Assembly: GCF_009176975.1 (NCBI RefSeq)
Contig: NZ_WEZG01000003.1
Coordinates: forward strand, 186,001 to 250,000
DNA: 64,000 bases
Direction of reading: 5' to 3'
From: Aureimonas psammosilenae
Lineage (GTDB): Bacteria > Pseudomonadota > Alphaproteobacteria > Rhizobiales > Rhizobiaceae
In this document: one piece after another, positions 1 through 9,799 of the stretch
Layout: every line of letters starts with the position of its first letter
Position numbering within the stretch: position 1 is the stretch's first letter
Program-made: the position numbers and the translations under genes
The notes under the pieces: model-generated
What the model was told of the DNA's origin: nothing
Seen by the model: the letters and a program-made list of their open reading frames with translations, nothing else
Databases searched by the model: none

Positions 1-973
1 GGCCGTGGCGGTCGGCATTGCGGAAGCTGCGGCGGGCAATCGACTGCACCGTCGACAACGTGTTCTTCACGCGGTGATTCAACTCGTCCAACAGAAGGCG
101 CTGGCGATGAAGCGTGCGGTACTGATCGGTCCGGTCGGTTCCCTGCACGAAGACGCCGCTGACCTTGCCGTCACCGTCGCGGATCGGCTGGTAGTGGAAG
201 TCGAGAAAGGCTTCTCGCGGCGCTTCGTTCGGCCCCTCGTTCAGGACAACGCGCACGCCCTCCCCGCTTTCGGAATGACCCGTGCCATAGACGTTGTCGA
301 GCAAGGTCGTGAACTTCTGCTCGACGACCTCCGGAAACACCTCGCGCACCGTCAGACCATCCAGCGGCCGGTTGCCGGTGAAATGCCGGTAGGCGTCGTT
401 AGCGAAGGAAAAGCGATGGTCCGGTCCCGATAGGATCGCGATCATGCTCGGCGCCTGGACGAACATGCGACGAAATTCGGCGCTGGCGGCGAGCGATTCC
501 TCGTAGGCGCGCTCGACTTCCCGAGCCCGCTGCAGAACGTGAATGCTGCGCGAGGGCAGCGCGACGCCCTCGCCGCTCTGCCGTCCTGGCATAAGTTCGG
601 TCACATCGACGGTGTTCTGAAGGACGAAAGCCGTTTGCCCTCGCTCGTCGATGAGGGGCGTATGGATGGCCGTCCAGTAACGCTCCTGAAAACCGCCGCC
701 TTCGGAAGCCGGCAAGGGCGTGGCATAGGGAATGAAGGCCAGCGTGTCGCTGCAACCGGTTTCAAGGACCTTGCGAAGCGATTTCCGCAGCCGCTCTCCC
801 TCGACGCCATCATTGGGAAACAGATCGAACAGGTTTCGGCCTATCAGCGCCGCCGAAGGCATCTTGACGGTCGCCTCATAGGCTCTGTTCACGGCGACGA
901 AATTCATCTCGGCATCGAGCACCATGTAGGGGCTCGGCAGTTCGAGAAAGAGGCTCTGGAAGTCGATCACCAC
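1..973 (-). CDS. PAS-domain sensor histidine kinase, HWE/HisKA_2 type (3' part cut by window edge)
   Basis: This is the 5' part of a cytoplasmic sensor kinase; the rest lies left of the window. Translation shows a PAS domain near residues 5-120 (LFLELPSPYMVLDAEMNF), a linker, a second PAS domain near residues 150-270 (MFVQAPSMIAIL), and then the phosphoacceptor box DELNHRVKNTLSTVQSIA, whose His is the expected phosphorylation site. That box is typical of HWE/HisKA_2 kinases, many of which feed the alphaproteobacterial general stress response. The frame opens after a TAA and has no ATG; GTG at 973, with GGA six bases upstream, is the best start, and GTG 970 or TTG 979 are alternatives. No transmembrane segment or LOV cysteine motif is visible. 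The ATP-binding domain is outside the window, so the subclass is not certain. Confidence 0.85.
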   Translation of the reverse strand, partial: MVIDFQSLFLELPSPYMVLDAEMNFVAVNRAYEATVKMPSAALIGRNLFDLFPNDGVEGERLRKSLRKVLETGCSDTLAFIPYATPLPASEGGGFQERYWTAIHTPLIDERGQTAFVLQNTVDVTELMPGRQSGEGVALPSRSIHVLQRAREVERAYEESLAASAEFRRMFVQAPSMIAILSGPDHRFSFANDAYRHFTGNRPLDGLTVREVFPEVVEQKFTTLLDNVYGTGHSESGEGVRVVLNEGPNEAPREAFLDFHYQPIRDGDGKVSGVFVQGTDRTDQYRTLHRQRLLLDELNHRVKNTLSTVQSIARRSFRNADRHG

Positions 974-1100
974 ACGCAAAGTCCGGACGACATGCTTCCC
1001 GACGAAAGCAGGAACCTGACCGGATTATAGGCCGGCTGACGAATATGACAGGGTGCGGCGCGAGAATCTGACGCGCTCCCATCAAACCCTGTTCGCGCAA

Positions 1101-1136
1101 CATACGGCCGCGGCACTCGAAATCCGCGGCCGTATG
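1101..1136 (-). terminator. Stem-loop downstream of ettA
   Basis: Perfect 13-bp inverted repeat (CATACGGCCGCGG and its complement) around a 10-base loop, starting six bases after the ettA stop. It lacks a clear U tract on either strand, so it is a probable 3'-end hairpin rather than a textbook intrinsic terminator. Confidence 0.6.
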
Positions 1137-1141
1137 AGGGT

Positions 1142-2791
<1,650 letters not shown>

Positions 2792-2857
2792 TGCGCGCGA
2801 GGGCTCCGCATTCGGGGGCATTCGGGATCTGCGCCGTAATTAAGTGATCAGGCGGCG

Positions 2858-3427
2858 ATGAGCAACAAAGGCTTGGGGGAATCCGACATATCGGCCTTCG
2901 CCGGCACGCAACGCGGGGTCGCGGCCGGCATGGCGGCGGGCCTTCTGGCATCCCTTGCCTTCGTCACCCTTGGGGTCGCGATCCTGCCATCGCCGGTGCC
3001 GGAAGGAGCCACCGCAGCCGACGCATTGTCCGCAATCCTGCCATGGCTCGCCGTTCTGGCCTTGCCGCTGACGGGCGGTGTCGCAGCGGTCGCCGCGCAG
3101 CGCTTCTTCGATCCGGCGGCGATGGAAGTCCGCGAAACGGAGGAAAACCGCCGGCTCACTGACGCGAAAGCGTTTCTCCAGAACACGGTGGAACAAACGC
3201 TTATGGCGAGCCTCTCCTCCGTGGCGCTGACGGCCAGCCTGCCCCATCGCTGGCTTGCCGTCGTGCCGCTCCTCGCGGTCTGGTTCGTGTTCGCCCGCAT
3301 AGCCTTCCGTATCGGTCAGCCGAGGGGCGCCGTCGCGCGCTCCTTCGGCTTTGCCGCGAGTTTCTATCCGAGCATCCTTGGCCTTCTCGCCGCGATCCTG
3401 TCGATGGTCGCCTCGGCGATGTCCTGA
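2858..3427 (+). CDS. MAPEG-family membrane protein
   Basis: This 189-residue inner-membrane protein has about four hydrophobic segments (near residues 20-42, 60-80, 130-150 and 165-188). Between the second and third lies the charged stretch AKAFLQNTVEQTLMASLSS, which resembles the MAPEG signature region (N..E Q) that binds glutathione in eukaryotic members. Bacterial members are mostly uncharacterised, so no substrate can be assigned. It starts 66 bases from the divergent ettA start and ends just before the convergent RNase T2 gene. The family call rests on the NTVEQ motif and topology. Confidence 0.75.
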   Translation: MSNKGLGESDISAFAGTQRGVAAGMAAGLLASLAFVTLGVAILPSPVPEGATAADALSAILPWLAVLALPLTGGVAAVAAQRFFDPAAMEVRETEENRRLTDAKAFLQNTVEQTLMASLSSVALTASLPHRWLAVVPLLAVWFVFARIAFRIGQPRGAVARSFGFAASFYPSILGLLAAILSMVASAMS

Positions 3428-3434
3428 CGAACGC

Positions 3435-4163
3435 TCACTGCAAGCCCGCAGGATCGACGATCCCGTCGGGACAGCCGGGCTTGGTCGGGCGGGAAGCGAG
3501 GATGAGTTTCGGCAGATCCGGCTGGGGGCCGATATCTCCGACGAGCCCGATCGTCAGCTCGTCCACCAGACGACGGCCGCCGTCCTGACGGCACGACACG
3601 CGCACCCGCTCGCCCGCACCTTTGCCGAAAGCCTGATCGAAAGCCGCGCGGATTTCCTCGGTGCTCACTTCCCCACCGCGCTTGGCCGCGAAAAGAGCCC
3701 CGACCGGCGAGGCGTTGATCGCATCCAGAAGCGCGATCGATTCGCCGTAATATTCGTCCGCTGTTCCGCCATAGCAACTGCCGTGCCTTGCCCATTCGTG
3801 CCGATCGAGCCCCGATTGCGTGCCCGGCATGGCCGCTTCGAGCCGTCCGCGAACGGCGTTCGAAAGCGCCGGCGCGGGAAGCTCGCTCCACTTCTGGCCC
3901 TTCAGCCCGGCAGCTTCGCCGCAATATTGGCGGCTGCGCGGTTGCGGCCAAAGCCCGTGCAAGGAAAAGCGGGAAGCATCGGCGCGGGCGTCGGTCTGGC
4001 TTCGGCATTCGGGCCTGCCCGGCTGCCCTTCGCAGAAAGCCGGCTGCCAACTGATCGCAAGGACGTTTCGAACGGATGGACCACGACGCTCCTCCGCATC
4101 GGCCGCCACGACGGCGAGCGACAGGGCCACGAGGCAGAACAGGAAATGTCGCATCATCCGCAT
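3435..4163 (-). CDS. Secreted ribonuclease T2 family protein
   Basis: This 242-residue protein has an N-terminal signal peptide (about residues 1-23, ending ADA). The mature domain carries the T2 hallmarks: SWQPAFC near residue 38, catalytic segment I FSLHGLWPQ (His69) and segment II HEWARHGSC (His122, Glu123, His127). T2 enzymes cleave RNA through 2',3'-cyclic intermediates; in bacteria they act in the periplasm or outside, usually for nutrient recovery. Several cysteines fit disulfide formation. A second in-frame ATG (4154) could also be the start. It converges with the MAPEG-like gene and shares its upstream region with a divergent hydrolase. All catalytic residues are present, so it should be active. 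Confidence 0.92.
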   Translation of the reverse strand: MRMMRHFLFCLVALSLAVVAADAEERRGPSVRNVLAISWQPAFCEGQPGRPECRSQTDARADASRFSLHGLWPQPRSRQYCGEAAGLKGQKWSELPAPALSNAVRGRLEAAMPGTQSGLDRHEWARHGSCYGGTADEYYGESIALLDAINASPVGALFAAKRGGEVSTEEIRAAFDQAFGKGAGERVRVSCRQDGGRRLVDELTIGLVGDIGPQPDLPKLILASRPTKPGCPDGIVDPAGLQ

Positions 4164-4233
4164 CCAAGCCGGAACATAGCGTAAACATCTGCGAGTCGCC
4201 GCCTCTTGGCAAGCGGTCGCGTCGCGTGATCTG

Positions 4234-5235
4234 ATGCTGCGAACCGAGACCTGTCAGGATGCCCGCTTGTTCGATTCCCGCTTCAGCCTGGAAAGTCCGA
4301 CCGGCGCCCTTCTGAACGTCCATCGGGCCGAGGCCAAAGGCCAGGACCATGGTGTGCTGCTCGTGTTTCACGGGCTCGCCGAACATGCCGCCCGATATGG
4401 TCGCTTCGCCGCCGAGATGGCGGCGCGCGGCTTTCACGTCTACGCGCACGACCATCGCGGCCATGGTTCGACTACGGCGGTGGATGCCCCCTTGCGCCGT
4501 TTCGCCAAGCATTCCGGGCCAGCCAAGGTGCTTGCCGATTGCCGCGCAGTGCTGGACGCAGCCCATCGCAGCCATCACGACCTGCCGGTGATCGTCTTCG
4601 GCCATTCCATGGGTGGGCATATCGCCTTGAACTTCGCATTGCGCCACGGCGGATCGCTTGCCGGGGTCGCCGTCTGGAATGCCGCCTTCGCCTTCGGCAT
4701 CAAGGAGAAGCTCGGCCTTGCAGCCTTGAAGGCCGAGCGGGCGCTCAAGGGCTCCGACGTCGCGAGCGACTTCTTCGCGCGCGCGACCTTCGGTTCCTGG
4801 GCGCGCACGATCGAGAAGCGCCGCACCGATGCCGACTGGCTCAGCCATGACGAGGCGGCGGTGGCGGCCTATCTCGCCGATCCGCTTTGCGGCTGGACCC
4901 CGACCAACTCCATGGCGGTCGACCTCATGACGATGGTTCGCGACGCATCGGGCGAGAAGGCGTGGTCCGGCCTGCCGCCGGCACTTCCTTTCCACCTCGT
5001 CGGCGGCTCCGAAGACCCTGCGACACGCAGCGGCGAGGAGGTGGCATCGCTCGCCGGAGGACTTCGCCATGCGGGAAGCCGCGACGTGACCTTCCTTCTT
5101 CAGAAAGGCGCGCGGCACGAAACGCTGAACGAGATCGAGCCGATGAGGGAACCGGCGCTCCGCTCGTTCCAGACCTGGGCGGAGCGGGTCGCGACCGGCG
5201 CGCGTTCGGCGCATGGTCACGACATAGATGCCTGA
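4234..5235 (+). CDS. Alpha/beta hydrolase, monoacylglycerol lipase/lysophospholipase-like
   Basis: This 333-residue protein is of the Hydrolase_4 (PldB-like) group. It has the oxyanion region FHGLAEHAARYG (about residues 45-56), the AHDHRGHG strand-turn typical of monoglyceride lipases, and nucleophile elbow GHSMGG with Ser125. An acidic residue in GGSEDPATR and a histidine in GARHETLNE complete a plausible triad. No signal peptide is seen, so it is probably cytoplasmic or membrane-peripheral. The likely substrate is a lysophospholipid or monoacylglycerol, but the sequence does not show which. No strong SD precedes ATG 4234. It converges with the ClpP-like gene, with 29 bases between the stops. 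Confidence 0.85.
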   Translation: MLRTETCQDARLFDSRFSLESPTGALLNVHRAEAKGQDHGVLLVFHGLAEHAARYGRFAAEMAARGFHVYAHDHRGHGSTTAVDAPLRRFAKHSGPAKVLADCRAVLDAAHRSHHDLPVIVFGHSMGGHIALNFALRHGGSLAGVAVWNAAFAFGIKEKLGLAALKAERALKGSDVASDFFARATFGSWARTIEKRRTDADWLSHDEAAVAAYLADPLCGWTPTNSMAVDLMTMVRDASGEKAWSGLPPALPFHLVGGSEDPATRSGEEVASLAGGLRHAGSRDVTFLLQKGARHETLNEIEPMREPALRSFQTWAERVATGARSAHGHDIDA

Positions 5236-5264
5236 GGCTTTTCCGCCTTACGGCACGGCGGCAC

Positions 5265-6152
5265 TCAGCCCTGCGACACCGGCCCGGAGGGCATCGGCGG
5301 CCCCTGCAGGGGTTTCGTGGTGAGATTGGCTTGCCGCATTTCTTCCGGCGTCAGCACGTAGAGATCCTGCGGCGGGGTACGCATGGCTTTGATCCAGATG
5401 GCTGGCGCGACCCCCATCTCCACCAGGAGCTCCTGGCAACGCCCGACCGTCGCCTGGATGTCGGAAACCGAACGGTCGAGATCGCGCAGCTTCGGCACGC
5501 CCGGAATGTCGACGGCATAGACCTGATGAAGACCGACCCAGGCGTCCTGCCCCGCCGCGCGGCGGATGCCCCCGGCCAGAACCAGCGGACAAGCCGAGGC
5601 GCAATAGCCGTCCGCCGGCACCTGCGTTTCCAGGCGCTTCTCCCGCACGAGCCGCGCCATTTCCAACGCGTCCTCCACCGAGCCGCCGGGCGAATGGAGA
5701 ACGAGCATCTTCGCGGCTTTTCCGTCGCCATCGAGAAAGGCGCGGAGCTTGGCGGCGGTGCCCATGTCGATCCGCCCGACCGCCGTCGCAACATCGCCTT
5801 CCGCGAGACGAAACTCCATCGGCCTTCCCATGGCCGCGCCCTCGACGGGCCCATCGTAACCGGGAAGACGCGGTTCACCCCGATTGGGGCCTACCGGAAC
5901 TGTTTTAGGAAGAAACGGCCGTATCTGGTCGCCCGGCTTCGGTAATTCCAGCGGCATCGGCTCGGTACGCTCGACGCGGCTGGCATCGATATCGGACGCG
6001 GCGAGCCCGTAATAATCGAACCCGAGCACACTGAGCAACAGCGCGAGAAGCGCGTAGAACAAGCCGTTCAGTACTGTGCCTTCGGGAATGCGAAGGAACA
6101 ATCGCTCGATCCAGCCGGGGGAATATTCGTCGCCGACCACGACACGCTCCAT
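5265..6152 (-). CDS. Membrane-anchored ClpP/crotonase-fold serine protease-like protein
   Basis: This 295-residue protein has one hydrophobic segment at about residues 27-50, then a proline-rich linker and a ClpP-like domain that should lie in the periplasm. Visible motifs are HSPGGSVEDALEMA (residues 153-166, oxyanion-hole glycines), CASACP with candidate nucleophile Ser186, and VGLHQV with candidate His209. This matches the periplasmic ClpP-like group of unknown role (COG3904-like), which has no ATPase partner. Two cysteines flank the Ser. It starts one base after the stop of the upstream coiled-coil gene, so the two are almost surely co-translated. The protease call comes from motifs; the third triad residue was not identified, and non-proteolytic function is possible. 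Confidence 0.75.
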   Translation of the reverse strand: MERVVVGDEYSPGWIERLFLRIPEGTVLNGLFYALLALLLSVLGFDYYGLAASDIDASRVERTEPMPLELPKPGDQIRPFLPKTVPVGPNRGEPRLPGYDGPVEGAAMGRPMEFRLAEGDVATAVGRIDMGTAAKLRAFLDGDGKAAKMLVLHSPGGSVEDALEMARLVREKRLETQVPADGYCASACPLVLAGGIRRAAGQDAWVGLHQVYAVDIPGVPKLRDLDRSVSDIQATVGRCQELLVEMGVAPAIWIKAMRTPPQDLYVLTPEEMRQANLTTKPLQGPPMPSGPVSQG

Positions 6153-6153
6153 C

Positions 6154-7425
6154 CTATCGGGAAACGGTCTTGGGATAATGGGCGGGCGGGTCGTTCTGCT
6201 GGACCACGTCCTCCCGCGTCGCGACGATCAAATCGGTTTCGTCTTCCGTCATACGCAGTTGGCGCTGAATCTTCAAAGCCCGCATCAAATCGGCGGTGCT
6301 CATCTCGGCGATCTCCGCTTCCGTACCCTCTTCGCGGCGGATGACATCCTGAACGATGCAGAGAATGAAGATCAGAACGCCCGGCAGGAGATCGATGGCG
6401 ATGGCGCCGGCCCAGGAGGGCATGAAGTCGCCAGCATAGCGGATCACGGCTTCGGGTGCGGACAGGGGCGTGAAGCGCAACGGCTGCACGACGGGACGCG
6501 CCAGGATCTCGTCGGCGGCCGTGGCGAGTTGCTCGCTCTGCGCCTTCACCGCAGCCTCGACCTTGCCGACGACCTCGCTCTGACGCGTCTGGAGATTGGC
6601 GTCGCCGCCATCCGCCACGGGCGCGATGAGGCTCTTGCCGAGATCCTCGGCCGCGCGCTTTACGGAAGGAGCGACGGAGGTCTGTTGAAGCGCGGTGATG
6701 AGGCCCGACAGCTTCACCGCTTCCTCGGCATAGGCGTTGGAGCGCTCGGCGACGGGGCCGGCGGAAGACACGAGTTCGCGCATGGTGGCCAGACGCTTCG
6801 AGCCGTCCGCGAAGATCGCGTCCACCGCCTGCCGCGATGCAACGATCTCCTGTTGCAAGCCGCCGAGTTGCGCCGACATCTGCGACAGAAGCTGCACCAC
6901 GGTGCCGGAACCGGACGTGCCGGTCAGCGCGCCGGACTGGCGCTCCACATCGGCGAGGCTGGCGAAACGCTGCGAGGCGAGCTGGATGTCGGGAAGAAGG
7001 CTCTGGGCGGCGAGCGCGTTCTCGTTCGCGGCGTTGAAGCGCGCCTGATAATCTTCCGTGGTGTTGGCGAGATGCTGTTCCAGCGCCGCCGAGCCGGCAA
7101 GCGCGGAAGCGTTCAGCCACGAGGACATGGCGAGGATCATCGCCGCGCCGAGCGCCATCGCGACGTAAAGGAGACCTCGGCCGCCGCGCACATGCGGCAT
7201 CAAGCGCAGGAGATAGGACCAGAAGGCATAGATGCCGACGGAAACGGCGGTGGAATAGATCACCGCGCCGAGAAACACCGTGGTCGCCGATCCGTCGAGA
7301 AGTTCACGAACCCCGAGATAGGTGAAGACGCCGCTGCCGAGCGCCAGAACGGACAGGGTGACGCGAGTCGTCACTTCCAGCCGGTTGATCTGGCCGCGCA
7401 GCAGATAGGATTGCGATTTCGACAT
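6154..7425 (-). CDS. Multi-pass membrane protein with a long coiled-coil region, unknown function
   Basis: I do not recognise a named family. The 423-residue protein has three N-terminal hydrophobic segments (about residues 19-36, 48-73 and 83-103), a 200-residue Ala/Gln/Ser/Leu-rich stretch that looks helical and coiled-coil (about 110-310), and a fourth hydrophobic segment near 330-355 (WAGAIAIDLLPGVLIFILC), then a charged C-terminal tail with EAEIAEMSTADLMRALKIQ. The central part may be periplasmic. ATG 7425 was chosen because AGGGG lies five bases upstream; an in-frame ATG 33 bases earlier lacks this. It is the first gene of a two-gene unit with the ClpP-like protein, which suggests a shared envelope function. 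Confidence 0.7.
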   Translation of the reverse strand: MSKSQSYLLRGQINRLEVTTRVTLSVLALGSGVFTYLGVRELLDGSATTVFLGAVIYSTAVSVGIYAFWSYLLRLMPHVRGGRGLLYVAMALGAAMILAMSSWLNASALAGSAALEQHLANTTEDYQARFNAANENALAAQSLLPDIQLASQRFASLADVERQSGALTGTSGSGTVVQLLSQMSAQLGGLQQEIVASRQAVDAIFADGSKRLATMRELVSSAGPVAERSNAYAEEAVKLSGLITALQQTSVAPSVKRAAEDLGKSLIAPVADGGDANLQTRQSEVVGKVEAAVKAQSEQLATAADEILARPVVQPLRFTPLSAPEAVIRYAGDFMPSWAGAIAIDLLPGVLIFILCIVQDVIRREEGTEAEIAEMSTADLMRALKIQRQLRMTEDETDLIVATREDVVQQNDPPAHYPKTVSR

Positions 7426-7586
7426 GGTGGCCCCTGACGGTTCGGTCGAGAAGCCCATGCCGACCGATTCGGATTATTCCTCGTGTTAACGGGATATTAA
7501 GGCAGCGAAACGGCCACCGGAAGCGCGCCACGCCCTATCGCCGGCGCGAATCGATGAAGATGCTGAACGCTGCTTTTCGCGCGCCC

Positions 7587-8222
7587 TCAGTTAGAGACCG
7601 CTTCAGGCAGATCGCAGCGAAACGAGCCGAAGATGCTGTCCAGCAGCACCGAGACCACCGGCAGAAGGTCGAAATCGCGCCCGCGCCGAATCCAGTCGGA
7701 CAAGGCCCCGACCATCGCGCAGCGCAGGATCGCGGCGGCAAGGTCCGGCGTCCAGCCCTTTCCCATGCCCCCTTCTTCCGCGATGCGGGACAAGGCATCC
7801 ACCAGCGCCTCGGAGAACGTATCCTCCACGTCGCGGCGGCGCTGCATGACGGCGTCCATCTCGCCGACATATTCGCAGCGGAACATCAGGATTTCGTGAA
7901 CCCGCTGCGCGTGGGGGTCGGCGATGAAACGCTGCACCAATTCGACGTTCAGCGCCTTCAAACCGTCCAGCGTATCGCCGCTTTCGCCCTCCGCGCGTTC
8001 GCGGAAGAACGCTTCCTCGGGCAGCGTCACCCGGTCGCTCATCGCCTCGAACAAAGCGAGTTTGCCCGCGAAATGCCAGTAGATCGCGCCCCTCGTCACG
8101 CTGGCCTCGGACGCTATCTCCGCCAGCGACGTGTTGGCGACGCCTTGGCGGTGAAAGACCCGCTCGGCGGCGTCCAGAATCGTCGCTCGCGTTTCGAGAG
8201 CGTCCTTTTTTGTGCGCCTCAC
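7587..8222 (-). CDS. TetR/AcrR-family transcriptional regulator of the RND pump
   Basis: This 211-residue repressor has a classic TetR helix-turn-helix near residues 10-58 (ATILDAAERVFHRQGV, then TSLAEIASEASVTRGAIYWHF). The C-terminal helical part resembles AcrR/TtgR-type drug-sensing domains. It is divergent from the RND adaptor gene, 83 bases away, and an AcrR-like operator lies between them. The expected role is to repress the pump and itself until a hydrophobic ligand binds. Confidence 0.95.
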   Translation of the reverse strand: MRRTKKDALETRATILDAAERVFHRQGVANTSLAEIASEASVTRGAIYWHFAGKLALFEAMSDRVTLPEEAFFRERAEGESGDTLDGLKALNVELVQRFIADPHAQRVHEILMFRCEYVGEMDAVMQRRRDVEDTFSEALVDALSRIAEEGGMGKGWTPDLAAAILRCAMVGALSDWIRRGRDFDLLPVVSVLLDSIFGSFRCDLPEAVSN

Positions 8223-8238
8223 TTTTTCCGCCCCTGTT

Positions 8239-8262
8239 TACATCCAGTCATGAATGTATGTA
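8239..8262. promoter_or_regulatory. AcrR/TtgR-like operator
   Basis: A 24-bp imperfect palindrome centred between 8250 and 8251: outer half-sites TACAT and ATGTA are perfect and 20 of 24 positions are symmetric. The right half ATGTATGTA is the same as in the known E. coli acrAB operator. It sits 17 bases from the TetR start and 44 bases from the adaptor start, so it can control both genes. Confidence 0.85.
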
Positions 8263-8305
8263 TGCGGCATTGCAATAAGCCAACCTAACCCGGATCGGTT
8301 TTTCG

Positions 8306-9799
8306 ATGAGTTTCGGTCGAGGCATTTCAATCGCCCTGTTGGCCGGCCTTCTGGCGTCCGGAACGGCGCTTGCGCAGGAAAGCGGTGGCGGCGGCGAAAA
8401 GGGTTCCGGCGAAGGCGGCAGTCAGAACGCCGCCGGCCAGGCCGGCGGCGCTCATGAAACACCGCCCCCGGCCGTGACGGTCGCGACGGTGGAAGGCCGC
8501 ACCATTCCGATCACCTACGAATATGCGGCGCGCGTCGCTGCGTCGCGTGAGGTCGAAGTGCGGGCGCGGGTCGCCGGCATTATTCTCCAGCGCACCTTCG
8601 AGGAAGGCTCGCGCGTCGCGCAGAACCAGGTGCTTTTCCGCATCGACCCGCGCGAATATCAGGCCGCCGTGGAGCAGGCCAAGGCCACCGTGCAGCAGGC
8701 CGAAGCGCAGCTCACCAATGCGCGGCGAACCGAGGAGCGCCAGCGCTCGCTGGTGCAATCGGGCGCAACCAGCACCGCGACGCTGGACGATGCCGTGGCA
8801 AACCGTCAGCTCGCGGAAGCCCAGCTCGCTTCGGCGAACGCGCAGCTCTACACGGCCAACCTGTCCCTCACCTACGCCACCGTCAACGCGCCGGTGGGCG
8901 GAATCACGAGCCTCGAACAGGTGCCGGAAGGCAGCCTCGTCAGCGTCAACGATCTTCTGACGCGCATCAGCCAGCTCGATCCGATCTACGTGAACTTCTC
9001 GGCCTCCGACACGGAGGCGGTGCAGATCCGCCGCTTGATCGAAAGCGGCGCGGCCTATGGCGCGGGCACCGGGCTTTCCGCCGAGGTCATCTTCGGCGAC
9101 GGCAGCACCTACAACAAGACCGGCACGATCGACTTCACTTCCTCCACCATCGACACCAATACCGGCACGATCTCGTCGCGCGCCGTGTTCGAGAACGGCG
9201 AGCAGCGTCTGCTTCCGGGCCAGTTCGTGCGCATCTCGATCAAGGGCCTGTCGCTGGAAAACGGCATCGAGGTGCCGGCAACGGCCTTGATGCAGAATCC
9301 GCAGGGCCAGTTCGTCTTCACGCTCGACCAGAACAACGTCGCGCAGGTTCGCCCGATCACCGTCGGGCGCGAATTGAACGAGCGCATCATCGTGTCCTCG
9401 GGCCTGAAATCGGGCGACCGGATCGTGACGGAAGGCGTCGTGAAGGTTCGCCCCGGCGCGCCCGTGAACCCGACCGGTGCGCAACCGGATGCGGCCGGCT
9501 CGGCCGGATCGGCGCAGACCGGCAACGCGCAGCCGGCGCCTGGGCAAGCGCGCGCCACGAATGCCGGCGCCCCCAGCGGCACCGGTGGGGCGCAGGGCGC
9601 CAACCAGCCGACCGGCCAAGGAGACGCGGCGCCGACGCCCGCCGGCGACAGCGCGACCGGCAACCAGCTCGGCAGCGGCGTTCAGGCACGGGGCGAAGCA
9701 CAAGGCCAGGGCGGCGGCCCGGTGGACAACACGCCGAGCGGCGCGAACAACGACAACGTGAAGGCCGGACAAGCCGGCAGCGCGGGGGCCGGCCAATGA
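8306..9799 (+). CDS. RND efflux periplasmic adaptor (AcrA/MexA-like) with a long low-complexity tail
   Basis: This 497-residue membrane fusion protein links the RND pump to an outer-membrane channel. It has an N-terminal signal peptide (cleavage near TALAQ, residue 23; no lipobox Cys), a beta-barrel/lipoyl entry [15 protein letters not shown], an alpha-hairpin rich in Gln/Ala ([17 protein letters not shown]), and the barrel/membrane-proximal part ending VKVRPGAP near residue 386. About 110 further residues are Ala, Gly, Gln, Asn and Pro only, with almost no charged or hydrophobic residues; AcrA and MexA lack such a tail. Its stop overlaps the pump start by four bases (ATGA). No TolC-like gene lies nearby, so the channel must be encoded elsewhere. 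Confidence 0.95.
   Translation: MSFGRGISIALLAGLLASGTALAQESGGGGEKGSGEGGSQNAAGQAGGAHETPPPAVTVATVEGRTIPITYEYAARVAASREVEVRARVAGIILQRTFEEGSRVAQNQVLFRIDPREYQAAVEQAKATVQQAEAQLTNARRTEERQRSLVQSGATSTATLDDAVANRQLAEAQLASANAQLYTANLSLTYATVNAPVGGITSLEQVPEGSLVSVNDLLTRISQLDPIYVNFSASDTEAVQIRRLIESGAAYGAGTGLSAEVIFGDGSTYNKTGTIDFTSSTIDTNTGTISSRAVFENGEQRLLPGQFVRISIKGLSLENGIEVPATALMQNPQGQFVFTLDQNNVAQVRPITVGRELNERIIVSSGLKSGDRIVTEGVVKVRPGAPVNPTGAQPDAAGSAGSAQTGNAQPAPGQARATNAGAPSGTGGAQGANQPTGQGDAAPTPAGDSATGNQLGSGVQARGEAQGQGGGPVDNTPSGANNDNVKAGQAGSAGAGQ

Noticed and set aside
967..993. Eight-codon leader frame just before the first kinase gene
   Set aside because: Its ATG is only one base after GGGAAG, too close for translation, and no attenuator structure is visible.
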